The notes under the pieces were generated by a model. That model was given only the letters and a program-made list of their open reading frames with translations, was not told where the DNA came from and made no database searches. A DNA stretch of 64,000 nucleotides from Nemophila menziesii (Eukaryota > Streptophyta > Magnoliopsida > Boraginales > Hydrophyllaceae), in assembly GCA_029959085.1 (NCBI GenBank), contig JARWIR010000022.1, positions 1,426,001 to 1,490,000 on the forward strand. The letters run 5' to 3'. Position 1 is the first letter of the stretch; each line of letters opens with the position of its first letter. This document shows, piece after piece, positions 12,501 through 27,047 of the stretch. A program made the position numbers and the translations under genes.

Positions 12501-13078
12501 TAAGTTGAAAAAATTAAAAATTAACCTCTCGAATTGTTGTGTTTTTTCACACACCTCGTCACCTACCCCAATAAGAAATAAGTTTGAAAAAATAAAAATT
12601 GATCCTTCAATTTTTGATTATATTGTTACATATCTCCTCACATACATTGATTATTTGTCAGTACAAAAATTAACAACAAATAAAAAATATTTGTTTGACC
12701 TAATTCCATTTAGGTACCGAAGGGACAAAACCATTTAGGCCACATATTCTAAAAATAGTTGTTTTTAAACTATTTCACTAACTTTGTTAGATATTTCATA
12801 AATTTAAATAATAATTTTGGTGTTTTAAATAAACTATAACTTTATTTTGTTAAATTACACAGTAACGACTTTATTTGAATAAAATGTAAAATATAAAATC
12901 TAAAACTCTATTTATAGATATTTAACTTGTCAAAAGACGAATTATTAAAATATTTCACTTTACATATATATAGATTTTAAAAAGGTAATTTATGATACAT
13001 TATGATAAAACTATCCAAAACTGTTCATGCTGAATTGAATACTCATATCCTTATCCATTCTCAGTCTCTACAATACTC
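9572..13078 (+). repeat. Satellite unit 3 (3507 bp)
   Basis: Landmarks: island 9572-9828, junction of the 168-bp diagnostic deletion near 9894, + TATA-like box 10142-10152, short ORF 10238-10378, palindrome 12172-12189. The island carries the aatgatgtgg variant also found in unit 6. The right half is type B, marked by gataatggactcac near 11700. Confidence 0.95.
10238..10378 (-). CDS. Short satellite ORF (46 aa), unit 3 copy
   Basis: Intact ATG-to-stop frame equivalent to the unit 1 copy; the upstream telo-box is altered by one base. Confidence 0.28.
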   Translation of the reverse strand: MSLISLNQLVPLPLDLYDVVCQNVHLYLLILDRWSFHKVCGKIQFF

Positions 13079-16000
13079 GTGGTTGTCCATCGTCTTAGGA
13101 CCAAAAAGTGTCGCAAAATAATTCACCGCTACGGCGGATGGAGTTAAGTCCTAGCGACAATGAGGTGGCTGAACTACCACTGAAACCACCACCAACGAAG
13201 AAGAAGGCACCATCCAAGAAGGAGGAGGAATACGCTTTAACACGTTGGAAATTTGGGCACATAGTAAGGTTGGTTGGAGTATTCATGTTCAATCGCCTCT
13301 TTTTTAGGTGCTTGCTTGTTCTCTTCCAATACTGACGCGCAAGCTCGCCTCAAATGCGCATTGTCGAATTCTTGTTACTTTGTCTTTGTCCTACATAATT
13401 ACTTGCAAAAGTGTCTTTGGTTTTCATGTTCCAAATTATTAAGAATCTGATTTAAAATTGAAGAAATATTACAATTAATACGTGAATCCAATTATAATCA
13501 CCAAACGGGTTTATATTTTCATTTTTTTTTTCAATTTTACATTTGATTACAATATTTTATTCCATAAAGTGTTTCTATTTCTATTCAAATATTGGGACAT
13601 ATGATACAAAAAGTATCTACAAAAAAGAAAGAATAGTTTCAGATGAGCCTATATAAATAGTATTAGTTTAACATTCAATAATTAACTAGATTACAATAAA
13701 ATAGAATTTATCGTGAAATAACAGTATAGAGGCAGTTTAAATAATTAAAAAAAATTGGATCTTTCCACAAACCTTATGAAATGACCATCTATCTAAGATG
13801 AGAAGATAAAGATGCACATTTTGACAAACTACGTCATAGAGATCTAAGGGAAGAGGAACAAGTTGATTCAATGAAATTAAGGACATAAATTTTGTGTAAG
13901 TGTGATATGTGTTTAAAGATGGAGGCTACACAAAGTTAGGATTTGGTAACTACTAGAAATATTTTATACGTAGTTTTTCAATTTTATTGGTAAATAAAAT
14001 TAATATTCGTTATAATAAATGTACAATATTATTTAATATAATATTAAATTATTGTTTCTAATTGAATATGTTATAGGATATATAATCATGGTCCATTATT
14101 TTTGAATTATTTTTCCATTTTCCCACCCATATTTAAAATTATTTAATTTAAGCAATCATCTTTATACTTTTTCTCTACCAGTAATCAAAATCTTGAAAAT
14201 TGGATGGTACACTTTAAGGGTAATGTTCACATTTGAATTTTATCTTTCAATTTCTACAAGTATAATTTATATCTATCATTTTTCTCACTTTAGACTACTA
14301 TTTATCTTTTAATTTACCTTTAGGTTATTCATTAATGTCTAAATTATATATGTTAGCTTCACTTGTTATCACATTATAAAAGTGATATTGTATTTGATAT
14401 TTGTTTTAACCATATATTAATTTTGCATATTTTCTATGTGAGCTAATCCTAATTATTACAATTCAATGAATTTATCTTCTTGTTGATTAATTCACACACT
14501 GAAACATTCATATCTAAATATGTAAAAGAAATAAATCCAAAAATATCCATAACAAAACTTCAAAGTACCTCAAACAACTATAAAAAATGAATGTATCAAA
14601 TAAACTTATTCATGACAAGTTGAATTTTGTAACAGTGTTTGAGGTATTAGTTCTCCCTTCACGACCAACTCATATTATAAGTCATTTTCTCCTATTTAAT
14701 GTTCAAATTCAATTCCCTCCATGAAAAAAAAATGTTAATGACTTTGAGCGGAAAGCATAAATTAAAATTATTGGTTTACATTTTACTTACTCTCTTCAAT
14801 ATCATCTCATTTTACGACAACAATAGATTGAACCTTAACTCGTTAAATTCCTTTATTACCAATTCCCATTCATTGAGTTAACTATGGTAGAGTTTCGTAC
14901 CTTGGAAGTGTTCTGTTTTTATATTCATGATCTTCCAAATATAAGTACTTTTTCATGTACTTCATATAAAACTAGTTAAATTGTCCATTTCGACACAATA
15001 CCTTATCCTGTTTGTGTTGTTCATTTCAAACATTATATCTCTTACTTCTTTTATAATAAGAGATTCACAAGTTAACTTAAAATATTTCTTGTCATCGAAC
15101 ACCATTCTTTACTTAAATTCTAGAACGATCATTACTAACTTAACTCTAAATCTCCTACCATATTTTTTACCCGAACCATCATGTGAACCATTTAGATTGT
15201 GTAGTTGATAATGGACTCACACAAAAAAATATTAACAAATTTTATTATTTTATACATATTTTGTAGATTTGTATAGTTGGCTACAAGTTTGTGTAGTATT
15301 TGGGTATAAGTTCATTAATTGTTAAATGCAAGATTTATATTTTAATATTTTATAAATATATGGGTATAATTGATAGTTACGTAAATACAAGGATAGGTAA
15401 GGCAATATAATAGAATATAGGTACCAATGATGAAATTCACTATGCCACAAAATAGTATCTTTAAGAACAAACATTATGGTGTGACATTCATTTTGCTAAC
15501 ATACTCTTTTTAATAAACGAGTCTATGAACATGATAATATTTCCTTGCCAACGTATACCATAATTGTTTTATATGTTGGGGTACAATATATGATTTTTCA
15601 AAGAATCAATTAACAATGTATACAATTAAAAGAAAATAAATTACAATTTAACTTATTTAAATAATCTTGAATATAAAAACTACTAATATTATTAGTGAGT
15701 AACATTTTATATAAACAAATAAATTATAATTTTTTCTATAAACAATGTTTCTCAATTTTTAAATATATTTTTAAAAAAAAATAAAAAGTATAACATGTAT
15801 ATATTTAATATAAAAGAGAATTGACCCATATATTCTATCTCAATTATGAATTTAACCAATACTTTTTGAAAAAAACTTTTTTTCCCTACATAAATAATAT
15901 GATTTGATACTCTTTTGTGGTGAGATTCTTCCATTATCTTCATTAAGTTATTAGTATGTCATCTTTGAATCATTTAAAATTTATTATAACAAATAAAATT

Positions 16001-16585
16001 GAACCCATAAGTTGAAAAAATTAAAAATTAACCTCTCGAATTGTTGTGTTTTTTCACACACCTCGTCACCTACCCCAATAAGAAATAAGTTTGAAAAAAT
16101 AAAAATTGATCCTTCAATTTTTGATTATATTGTTACATATCTCCTCACATACATTGATTATTTGTCAGTACAAAAATTAACAACAAATAAAAAATATTTG
16201 TTTGACCTAATTCCATTTAGGTACCGAAGGGACAAAACCATTTAGGCCACATATTCTAAAAATAGTTGTTTTTAAACTATTTCACTAACTTTGTTAGATA
16301 TTTCATAAATTTAAAAAATAATTTTGGTGTTTTAAATAAACTATAACTTTATTTTGTTAAATTACACAGTAACGACTTTATTTGAATAAAATGTAAAATA
16401 TAAAATCTAAAACTCTATTTATAGATATTTAACTTGTCAAAAGACGAATTATTAAAATATTTCACTTTACATATATATAGATTTGAAAAAGGTAATTTAT
16501 GATACATTATGATAAAACTATCCAAAACTGTTCATGCTGAATTGAATACTCATATCCTTATCCATTCTCAGTCTCTACAATACTC
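13079..16585 (+). repeat. Satellite unit 4 (3507 bp)
   Basis: Exactly the same length as unit 3 and almost identical to it outside the island, so the two are a recent duplicate pair. Landmarks: island 13079-13335, 168-bp deletion junction near 13401, + TATA-like box 13649-13659, short ORF 13737-13886. The palindrome near 15680 is broken by one base. Type B right half. Confidence 0.95.
13737..13886 (-). CDS. Short satellite ORF (49 aa), unit 4 copy
   Basis: One extra A in the terminal homopolymer shifts the last codons and extends the frame by three residues; otherwise equivalent to the other copies. Confidence 0.26.
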   Translation of the reverse strand: MSLISLNQLVPLPLDLYDVVCQNVHLYLLILDRWSFHKVCGKIQFFLII

Positions 16586-19500
16586 GTGGTTTTCCATCGT
16601 CTTAGGACCAAAAAGTGTCGCAAAATAATTCACCGCTCCGGCGGAGGGAGTTAAGTCCTAGCGACAATGAGGTGGCTGAACTACCACTGAAACCACCACC
16701 AACGAAGAAGAAGGCACCATCCAAGAAGGAGGAGGAATACGCTTTAACACGTTGGAAATTTGGGCACATAGTAAGGTTGGTTGGAGTATTCATGTTCAAT
16801 CGCCTCTTTTTTAGGTGCTTGCTTGTTCTCTTCCAATACTGACGCGCAAGCTCGCCTCAAATGCGCATTGTCGAATTCTTGTTACTTTGTCTTTGTCCTA
16901 CATAATTACTTGCAAAAGTGTCTTTGGTTTTCATGTTCCAAATTATTAAGAATCTGATTTAAAATTGAAGAAATATTACAATTAATACGTGAATCCAATT
17001 ATAATCACCAAACGGGTTTATATTTTCATTTTTTTTTTCAATTTTACATTTGATTACAATATTTTATTCCATAAAGTGTTTCTATTTCTATTCAAATATT
17101 GGGACATATGATACAAAAAGTATCTACAAAAAAGAAAGAATAGTTTCAGATGAGCCTATATAAATAGTATTAGTTTAACATTCAATAATTAACTAGATTA
17201 CAATAAAATAGAATTTATCGTGAAATAACAGTATAGAGGCAGTTTAAATAATTAAAAAAATTGGATCTTTCCACAAACCTTATGAAATGACCATCTATCT
17301 AAGATGAGAAGATAAAGATGCACATTTTGACAAACTACGTCATAGAGATCTAAGGGAAGAGGAACAAGTTGATTCAATGAAATTAAGGACATAAATTTTG
17401 TGTAAGTGTGATATGTGTTTAAAGATGGAGGCTACACAAAGTTAGGATTTGGTAACTACTAGAAATATTTTATACGTAGTTTTTCAATTTTATTGGTAAA
17501 TAAAATTAATATTCGTTATAATAAATGTACAATATTATTTAATATAATATTAAATTATTGTTTCTAATTGAATATGTTATAGGATATATAATCATGGTCC
17601 ATTATTTTTGAATTATTTTTCCATTTTCCCACCCATATTTGAAATTATTTAATTTAAGCAATCATCTTTATACTTTTTCTCTACCAGTAATCAAAATCTT
17701 GAAAATTGGATGGTACACTTTAAGGGTAATGTTCACATTTGAATTTTATCTTTCAATTTCTACAAGTATAATTTATATCTATCATTTTTCTCACTTTAGA
17801 CTACTATTTATCTTTTAATTTACCTTTAGGTTATTGATTAATGTCTAAATTATATATGTTAGCTTCACGTGTTATCACATTATAAATTGTATTTGATATT
17901 TGTTTTGACAACATAATAATTTTGCATATTTTCTATGTGAACTAATCCTAATTATTACAATTCAATGAATTTATCTTATTGTAGATCAATTCACACACTG
18001 CAACATTCATATCTAAATATGTAAAAGAGATAAATCCAAATATATCCAAAACAAAACTTCAAAGTACCTCAAACAACTATAAAAAATGAATGTATCAAAT
18101 AAACTTATTCATGACAAGTTGAATTTTGTAACAATGTTTGAGGTATTAGTTCTCCCTTCACGACCAACTCATATTATAAGTCATTTTCTCCTATTTAATG
18201 TTCAAATTCAATTCCCTCCATGAAAAAAAAATGTTAATGACTTTGAGCGGAAAGCATAAATTAAAATTATTGGTTTACATTTTACTTACTCTCTTCAATA
18301 TCATCTCATTTTACGACAACAATAGATTGAACCTTAACTCATTAAATTCCTTTATTACCAATTCCTATTCATTGAGTTAACTATGGTAGAGTTTCGTACC
18401 ATGGAAGTGTTCTGTTTTTATATTCATGATCTTCCAAATATAAATACTTTTTCATGTACTTCATATAAAACTAGTTAAATTGTCCATTTCGACATAGTAC
18501 CTTATCCTGTTTGTGTTGTTCATTTCAAACATTATATCTCTTACTTCTTTTATAATAAGAGATTCACAAGTTAACTTAAAATATTTCTTGTCATCGAACA
18601 CCATTCTTTACTTAAATTCTAGAACGATCATTACTAACTTAACTCTTAATCTCCTACCATATTTTTCACCCGAACCATCATGTGAACCATTTAGATTGTG
18701 TAGTTGATAATCGACTCACACAAAAAAATATTAACAAATTTTATTATTTTATACATATTTTGTAGATTTGTATAGTTGGCTACAAGTTTGTGTAGTATTT
18801 GGGTATAAGTTCATTAATTGTTAAATGCAAGATTTATATTTTAATATTTTATAAATATATGGGTATAATTGATAGTTACGTAAGTACAAGGATAGGTAAG
18901 GCAATATAATAGAATATAGGTACCAATGATGAAATTCACTATGCCACAAAATAGTATCTTTAAGAACAAACATTATGGTGTGACATTCATTTTGCTAACA
19001 TACTCTTTTTAATAAACGAGTCTATGAACATGATAATATTTCCTTACCAACGTATACCATAATTGTTTTATATGTTGGGGTACAATATATGATTTTTCAA
19101 AGAATCAATTAACAATGTATACAATTAAAAGAAAATAAATTACAATTTAACTTATTTAAATAATCTTGAATATAAAAACTACTAATATTAGTAGTGAGTA
19201 ACATTTTATATAAACAAAAAAATTATAATTTTTTCTATAAACAATGTTTCTCAATTTTTAAATATATTTTTTTTTAAAAAATAAAAAGTATAACATGTAT
19301 ATATTTAATATAAAAGAGAATTGACCCATATATTCTATCTCAATTATAAATTTAACCAATACTTTTTGAAAAAAACTTTTTTTCCCTACATAAATAATAT
19401 GATTTGATACTCTTTTGTGGTGAGATTCTTCCATTATCTTCATTAAGTTATTAGTATGTCATCTTTGAATCATTTAAAATTTATTATAACAAATAAAATT

Positions 19501-20070
19501 GAACCCATAAGTTGAAAAAATTAAATATTAACCTCTCGAATTGTTGTGTTTTTTCACACACCTCGTCACCTACCCCAATAAGAAATAAGTTGTTGATCCT
19601 TCAATTTTTGATTATATTGTTACATATCTCCTCACATACATTGATTATTTGTCAGTACAAAAATTAAAACAAATAAAACATTTGTTTGACCTAATTCCAT
19701 TTAGGTACCCAAGGGACAAAACCATTTAGGCCACATATTCTAAAAAATAGTTGTTTTTAAACTATTTCACTAACTTTGTTAGATATTTCATAAATTTAAA
19801 GAGTAATTTTGGTGTTTTAAATAAACTATAACTTTATTTTGTTAAATTACACCGTAACGACTTTATTTGAATAAAATGTAAAATATAAAATCTAAAACTC
19901 TATTTATAGATATTTAACTTGTCAAAAGACGAATTATTAAAATATTTCACTTTACATATATATAGATTTGAAAAAGGTAATTTATGATACATTATGATAA
20001 AACTATCCAAAACTGTTCATGCTGAATTGAATACTCATATCCTTATCCATTCTCAGTCTCTACAATACTC
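16586..20070 (+). repeat. Satellite unit 5
   Basis: Landmarks: island 16586-16842, 168-bp deletion junction near 16909, + TATA-like box 17156-17166, short ORF 17252-17392, palindrome 19178-19195. From about 17.82 kb it switches to type A, matching unit 2 some 10.5 kb to the left. A private 15-bp deletion lies near 19590. Confidence 0.95.
17252..17392 (-). CDS. Short satellite ORF (46 aa), unit 5 copy
   Basis: Intact frame equivalent to the unit 1 copy. Confidence 0.28.
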   Translation of the reverse strand: MSLISLNQLVPLPLDLYDVVCQNVHLYLLILDRWSFHKVCGKIQFF

Positions 20071-23000
20071 GTGGTTGTCCATTGCCTTAGGACCAAAAAG
20101 TGTCGCAAAATAATTCACCGCTCCGGCGGAGGGAGTTAAGTCCTAGCGACAATGATGTGGCTGAACTACCACCGAAACCACCACCAACGAAGAAGAAGGC
20201 ACCATCCAAGAAGGAGGAGGAGTACGCTTTAACACGTTGGAAATTTGGGCACATAGTAAGGTTGGTTGGAGTATTCATGTTCAATCGCCTCTTTTTTAGG
20301 TGCTTGCTTGTTCTCTTCCAATACTGACGCGCAAGCTCGCCTCAAATGCGCATTGTCGAATTCTTGTTACTTTGTCTTTGTCCTACATAATTACTTGCAA
20401 AAGTGTCTTTGGTTTTCATGTTCCAAATTATTAAGAATCTGATTTAAAATTGAAGAAATATTACAATTAATACGTGAATCCAATTATAATCACCAAACGG
20501 GTTTATATTTTCATTTTTTTTTTCAAATTTACATTTGATTACAATATTTTATTCCATAAAGTGTTTCTATTTCTATTCAAATATTGGGACATATGATACA
20601 AAAAGTATCTACAAAAAAGAAAGAATAGTTTCAGATGAGCCTATATAAATAGTATTAGTTTAACATTCAATAATTAACTAGATTACAATAAAATAGAATT
20701 TATCGTGAAATAACAGTATAGAGGCAGTTTAAATAATTAAAAAAATTGGATCTTTCCACAAACCTTATGAAATGACCATCTATCTAAGATGAGAAGATAA
20801 AGATGCACATTTTGACAAACTACGTCATAGAGATCTAAGGGAAGAGGAACAAGTTGATTCAATGAAATTAAGGACATAAATTTTGTGTAAGTGTGATATG
20901 TGTTTAAAGATGGAGGCTACACAAAGTTAGGATTTGGTAACTACTAGAAATATTTTATACGTAGTTTTTCAATTTTATTGGTAAATAAAATTAATATTCG
21001 TTATAATAAATGTACAATATTATTTAATATAATATTAAATTATTGTTTCTAATTGAATATGTTATAGGATATATAATCATGGTCCATTATTTTTGAATTA
21101 TTTAATTTAAGCAATCATCTTTATACTTTTTCTCTACCAGTAATCAAAATCTTGAAAATTGGATGGTACACTTTAAGGGTAATGTTCACATTTGAATTTT
21201 ATCTTTCAATTTCTACAAGTATAATTTATATCTATCATTTTTCTCACTTTAGACTACTATTTATCTTTTAATTTACCTTTAGGTTATTCATTAATGTCTA
21301 AATTATATATGTTAGCTTCACTTGTTATCACATTATAAAAGTGATATTGTATTTGATATTTGTTTTAACCATATATTAATTTTGCATATTTTCTATGTGA
21401 GCTAATCCTAATTATTACAATTCAATGAATTTATCTTCTTGTTGATTAATTCACACACTGAAACATTCATATCTAAATATGTAAAAGAAATAAATCCAAA
21501 AATATCCATAACAAAACTTCAAAGTACCTCAAACAACTATAAAAAATGAATGTATCAAATAAACTTATTCATGACAAGTTGAATTTTGTAACAGTGTTTG
21601 AGGTATTAGTTCTCCCTTCACGACCAACTCATATTATAAGTCATTTTCTCCTATTTAATGTTCAAATTCAATTCCCTCCATGAAAAAAAAATGTTAATGA
21701 CTTTGAGCGGAAAGCATAAATTAAAATTATTGGTTTACATTTTACTTACTCTCTTCAATATCATCTCATTTTACGACAACAATAGATTGAACCTTAACTC
21801 GTTAAATTCCTTTATTACCAATTCCCATTCATTGAGTTAACTATGGTAGAGTTTCGTACCTTGGAAGTGTTCTGTTTTTATATTCATGATCTTCCAAATA
21901 TAAGTACTTTTTCATGTACTTCATATAAAACTAGTTAAATTGTCCATTTCGACACAATACCTTATCCTGTTTGTGTTGTTCATTTCAAACATTATATCTC
22001 TTACTTCTTTTATAATAAGAGATTCACAAGTTAACTTAAAATATTTCTTGTCATCGAACACCATTCTTTACTTAAATTCTAGAACGATCATTACTAACTT
22101 AACTCTAAATCTCCTACCATATTTTTTACCCGAACCATCATGTGAACCATTTAGATTGTGTAGTTGATAATGGACTCACACAAAAAAATATTAACAAATT
22201 TTATTATTTTATACATATTTTGTAGATTTGTATAGTTGGCTACAAGTTTGTGTAGTATTTGGGTATAAGTTCATTAATTGTTAAATGCAAGATTTATATT
22301 TTAATATTTTATAAATATATGGGTATAATTGATAGTTACGTAAATACAAGGATAGGTAAGGCAATATAATAGAATATAGGTACCAATGATGAAATTCACT
22401 ATGCCACAAAATAGTATCTTTAAGAACAAACATTATGGTGTGACATTCATTTTGCTAACATACTCTTTTTAATAAACGAGTCTATGAACATGATAATATT
22501 TCCTTGCCAACGTATACCATAATTGTTTTATATGTTGGGGTACAATATATGATTTTTCAAAGAATCAATTAACAATGTATACAATTAAAAGAAAATGAAT
22601 TACAATTTAACTTATTTAAATAATCTTGAATATAAAAACTACTAATATTAGTAGTGAGTAACATTTTATATAAACAAATAAATTATAATTTTTTCTATAA
22701 ACAATGTTTCTCAATTTTTAAATATATTTTTAAAAAAAAATAAAAAGTATAACATGTATATATTTAATATAAAAGAGAATTGACCCATATATTCTATCTC
22801 AATTATGAATTTAACCAATACTTTTTGAAAAAAACTTTTTTTCCCTACATAAATAATATGATTTGATACTCTTTTGTGGTGAGATTCTTCCATTATCTTC
22901 ATTAAGTTATTAGTATGTCATCTTTGAATCATTTAAAATTTATTATAACAAATAAAATTGAACCCATAAGTTGAAAAAATTAAAAATTAATCTCTCGAAT

Positions 23001-23544
23001 TGTTGTGTTTTTTCACACACCTCGTCACCTACCCCAATAAGAAATAAGTTTGAAAAAATAAAAATTGATCCTTCAATTTTTGATTATATTGTTACATATC
23101 TCCTCACATACATTGATTATTTGTCAGTACAAAAATTAACAACAAATAAAAAATATTTGTTTGACCTAATTCCATTTAGGTACCGAAGGGACAAAATCAT
23201 TTAGGCCACATATTCTAAAAATAGTTGTTTTTAAACTATTTCACTAACTTTGTTAGATATTTCATAAATTTAAAAAATAATTTTGGTGTTTTAAATAAAC
23301 TATAACTTTATTTTGTTAAATTACACAGTAACGACTTTATTTGAATAAAATGTAAAATATAAAATCTAAAACTCTATTTATAGATATTTAACTTGTCAAA
23401 AGACGAATTATTAAAATATTTCACTTTACATATATATAGATTTGAAAAAGGTAATTTATGATACATTATGATAAAACTATCCAAAACTGTTCATGCTGAA
23501 TTGAATACTCATATCCTTATCCATTCTCAGTCTCTACAATACTC
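20071..23544 (+). repeat. Satellite unit 6
   Basis: The island (20071-20327) has the unit 3 variant. Other landmarks: 168-bp deletion junction near 20394, + TATA-like box 20641-20651, short ORF 20737-20877, palindrome 22638-22655. A private deletion of about 32 bp near 21100 removed one copy of a short aattattt direct repeat. Type B right half. Confidence 0.95.
20737..20877 (-). CDS. Short satellite ORF (46 aa), unit 6 copy
   Basis: Intact frame equivalent to the unit 1 copy. Confidence 0.28.
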   Translation of the reverse strand: MSLISLNQLVPLPLDLYDVVCQNVHLYLLILDRWSFHKVCGKIQFF

Positions 23545-26500
23545 GTGGTTGTCCATCGTCTTAGGACCAAAAAGTGTCGCAAAATAATTCACCGCTCCGG
23601 CGGAGGGAGTTAAGTCCTAGCGACAATGAGGTGGCTGAACTACCACTGAAACCACCACCAACGAAGAAGAAGGCACCATCCAAGATGGAGGAGGAATACG
23701 CTTTAACACGTTGGAAATTTGGGCACATAGTAAGGTTGGTTGGAGTATTCATGTTCAATCGCCTCTTTTTTAGGTGCTTGCTTGTTCTCTTCCAATACTG
23801 ACGCGCAAGCTCGCCTCAAATGCGCATTGTCGAATTCTTGTTACTTTGTCTTTGTCCTACATAATTACTTGCAAAAGTGTCTTTGGTTTTCATGTTCCAA
23901 ATTATTAAGAATCTGATTTAAAATTGAAGAAATATTACAATTAATACGTGAATCCAATTATAATCACCAAACGGGTTTATATTTTCATTTTTTTTTTCAA
24001 TTTTACATTTGATTACAATATTTTATTCCATAAAGTGTTTCTATTTCTATTCAAATATTGGGACATATGATACAAAAAGTATCTACAAAAAAGAAAGAAT
24101 AGTTTCAGATGAGCCTATATAAATAGTATTAGTTTAACAATCAATAATTAACTAGATTACAATAAAATAGAATTTATCGTGAAATAACAGTATAGAGGCA
24201 GTTTAAATAATTAAAAAAATTGGATCTTTCCACAAACCTTATGAAATGACCATCTATCTAAGATGAGAAGATAAAGATGCACATTTTGACAAACTACGTC
24301 ATAGAGATCTAAGGGAAGAGGAACAAGTTGATTCAATGAAATTAAGAACATAAATTTTGTGAAAGTGTGATATGTGTTTAAAGATGGAGCTACACAAAGT
24401 TAGGGTTTGGTAACTACTAGAAATATTTTATACTTAGTTTTTCAATTTTATTGGTAAATAAAATTAATATTCGTTATAATAAATGTACAATATTATTTAA
24501 TATAATATTAAATTATTGTTTTTAATTGAATATGTTATAGGATATATAATCATGGTCCATTATTTTTGAATTATTTTTCCATTTTCCCACTCATATTTAA
24601 AATTATTTAATTTAAGCAATCATCTTTATACTTTTTCTCTACCAGTAATCAAAATCTTGAAAATTGGATGGTACACTTTAAGGGTAATGTTCACATTTGA
24701 ATTTTATCTTTCAATTTCTACAAGTATAATTTATATCTATCATTTTTCTCACTTTAGACTACTATTTATCTTTTAATTTACCTTTAGGTTATTCATTAAT
24801 GTCTAACTTATATATGTTAGCTTCACTTGTTATCACATTATAAAAGTGATATTGTATTTGATATTTATTTTAACCACATATTAATTTTGCATATTTTCTA
24901 TGTGAGCTAATCCTAATTATTACAATTCAATGAATTTATCTTATTGTTGATTAATTCACACACTGAAACATTCATATCTAAATATGTAAAAGAAATAAAT
25001 CCAAAAATATCCATAACAAAACTTCAAAGTACCTCAAACAACTATAAAAAATGAATGTATCAAATAAACTTATTCATGACAAGTTGAATTTTGTAACAGT
25101 GTTTGAGGTATTAGTTCTCCCTTCACGACCAACTCATATTATAAGTCATTTTCTCCTATTTAATGTTCAAATTCAATTCCCTCCATGAAAAAAAAAATGT
25201 TAATGACTTTGAGCGGAAAGCATAAATTAAAATTATTGGTTTACATTTTACTTACTCTCTTCAATATCATCTCATTTTACGACAACAATAGATTGACCCT
25301 TAACTCGTTAAATTCCTTTATTACCAATTCCCATTCATTGAGTTAACTATGGTAGAGTTTCGTACCATGGAAGTGTTCTGTTTTTATATTCATGATCTTC
25401 CAAATATAAGTACTTTTTCATGTACTTCATATAAAACTAGTTAAATTGTCCATTTCGACACAATACCTTATCCTGTTTGTGTTGTTCATTTCAAACATTA
25501 TATCTCTTACTTCTTTTATAATAAGAGATTCACAAGTTAACTTAAAATATTTCTTGTCATCGAACACCATTCTTTACTTAAATTCTAGAACGATCATTAC
25601 TAACTTAACTCTAAATCTCCTACCATAATTTTCACCCGAACCATCATGTGAACCATTTAGATTGTGTAGTTGATAATCGACTCACACTAAAAAAATATTA
25701 ACAAATTTTATTATTTTATACATATTTTGTAGATTTGTATAGTTGGCTACAAGTTTGTGTAGTATTTGGGTATAAGTTCATTAATTGTTAAATGCAAGAT
25801 TTATATTTTAATATTTTATAAATATATGGGTATAATTGATAGTTACGTAAATTCAAGGATAGGTAAGGCAATATAATAGAATATAGGTACAAATGGTGAA
25901 ATTCACTATGCAACAAAATAGTATCTTTAAGAACAAATATTATGGTGTGACATTCATTTTGCTAACATACTCTTTTTAATAAACGAGTCTATGAACATGA
26001 TAATATTCCCTTGCCAACGTATACCATAATTTTTTTATATGTTGGGGTACAATAAATGATTTTCAAAGAATCAATTAACAATGTATACAATTAAAAGCAA
26101 ATAAATTACTGTTTAACTTATTTAAATAAAATGAATATAAAAACTACTAATATTAGTAGTGAGTAACATTTTATATAAACAAATAAATTATAATTTTTTC
26201 TATAAACATTGTTTCTCAATTTTTAAATATATTTTAAAAAAAAATAAAAAGTATAACATGTATATATTTAATATAAAAGAGAATTAACCTATATATTCTA
26301 TCTCAATTATGAATTTAACCCATACTTTTTGAAAAAAACTTTTTTCCCTACATAAATAATACGATTTGATACTCTTTTGTGGTGAGATTCTTCCATTATC
26401 TTCATTAAGTTATTAGTATGTCATCTTTGAATCATTTAAAATTTATTATAACAAATAAAATTGAACCCATAAGTTGAAAAAATTAAAAATTAACCTCTCG

Positions 26501-27047
26501 AATTGTTGTGTTTTTTCACACACCTCATCACCTACCCCAATAAGAAATAAGTTTGAAAAAATAATAATTGATCCTTCAATTTTTAATTATATTGTTACAT
26601 ATCTCCTCACATACATTAATTATTTGTCAGTACAAAAATTAACAACAAATAAAAAACATTTGTTTGACCTAATTCCATTTAGGCACCCAAGGGACAAAAC
26701 CATTTAGGCCACATATTCTAAAAATAGTCATTTTTAGACTATTTCACTAACTTTGTTAGATATTTCATAAATTTAAAGAGTAATTTTCGTGTTTTAATTA
26801 AACTATAACTTTATTTTGACAAATTACACAGTAACGACTTTATTTGAAAAAAATGTAAAATATAAAATCTAAAACTCTATATATAGATATTTAACTTGTC
26901 AAAAGACGAATTATTAAAATATTTCACTTTACATATATATAGATTTGAAGAATTGAATTTATGATACATTATGATAAAACTATCCAAAACTGTTCATGCT
27001 GAATTGAATACTCATATCCTTATCCAATCTCAGTCTCTACAATACTC
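23545..27047 (+). repeat. Satellite unit 7
   Basis: Island 23545-23801 is like units 4 and 5. It is the last unit with the 168-bp deletion (junction near 23868). Other landmarks: + TATA-like box 24115-24125, short ORF 24211-24351 with intact telo-box, palindrome 26143-26160. The right half is a third type (C). Confidence 0.95.
24211..24351 (-). CDS. Short satellite ORF (46 aa), unit 7 copy
   Basis: Intact frame equivalent to the unit 1 copy, with an intact upstream telo-box. Confidence 0.28.
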   Translation of the reverse strand: MFLISLNQLVPLPLDLYDVVCQNVHLYLLILDRWSFHKVCGKIQFF

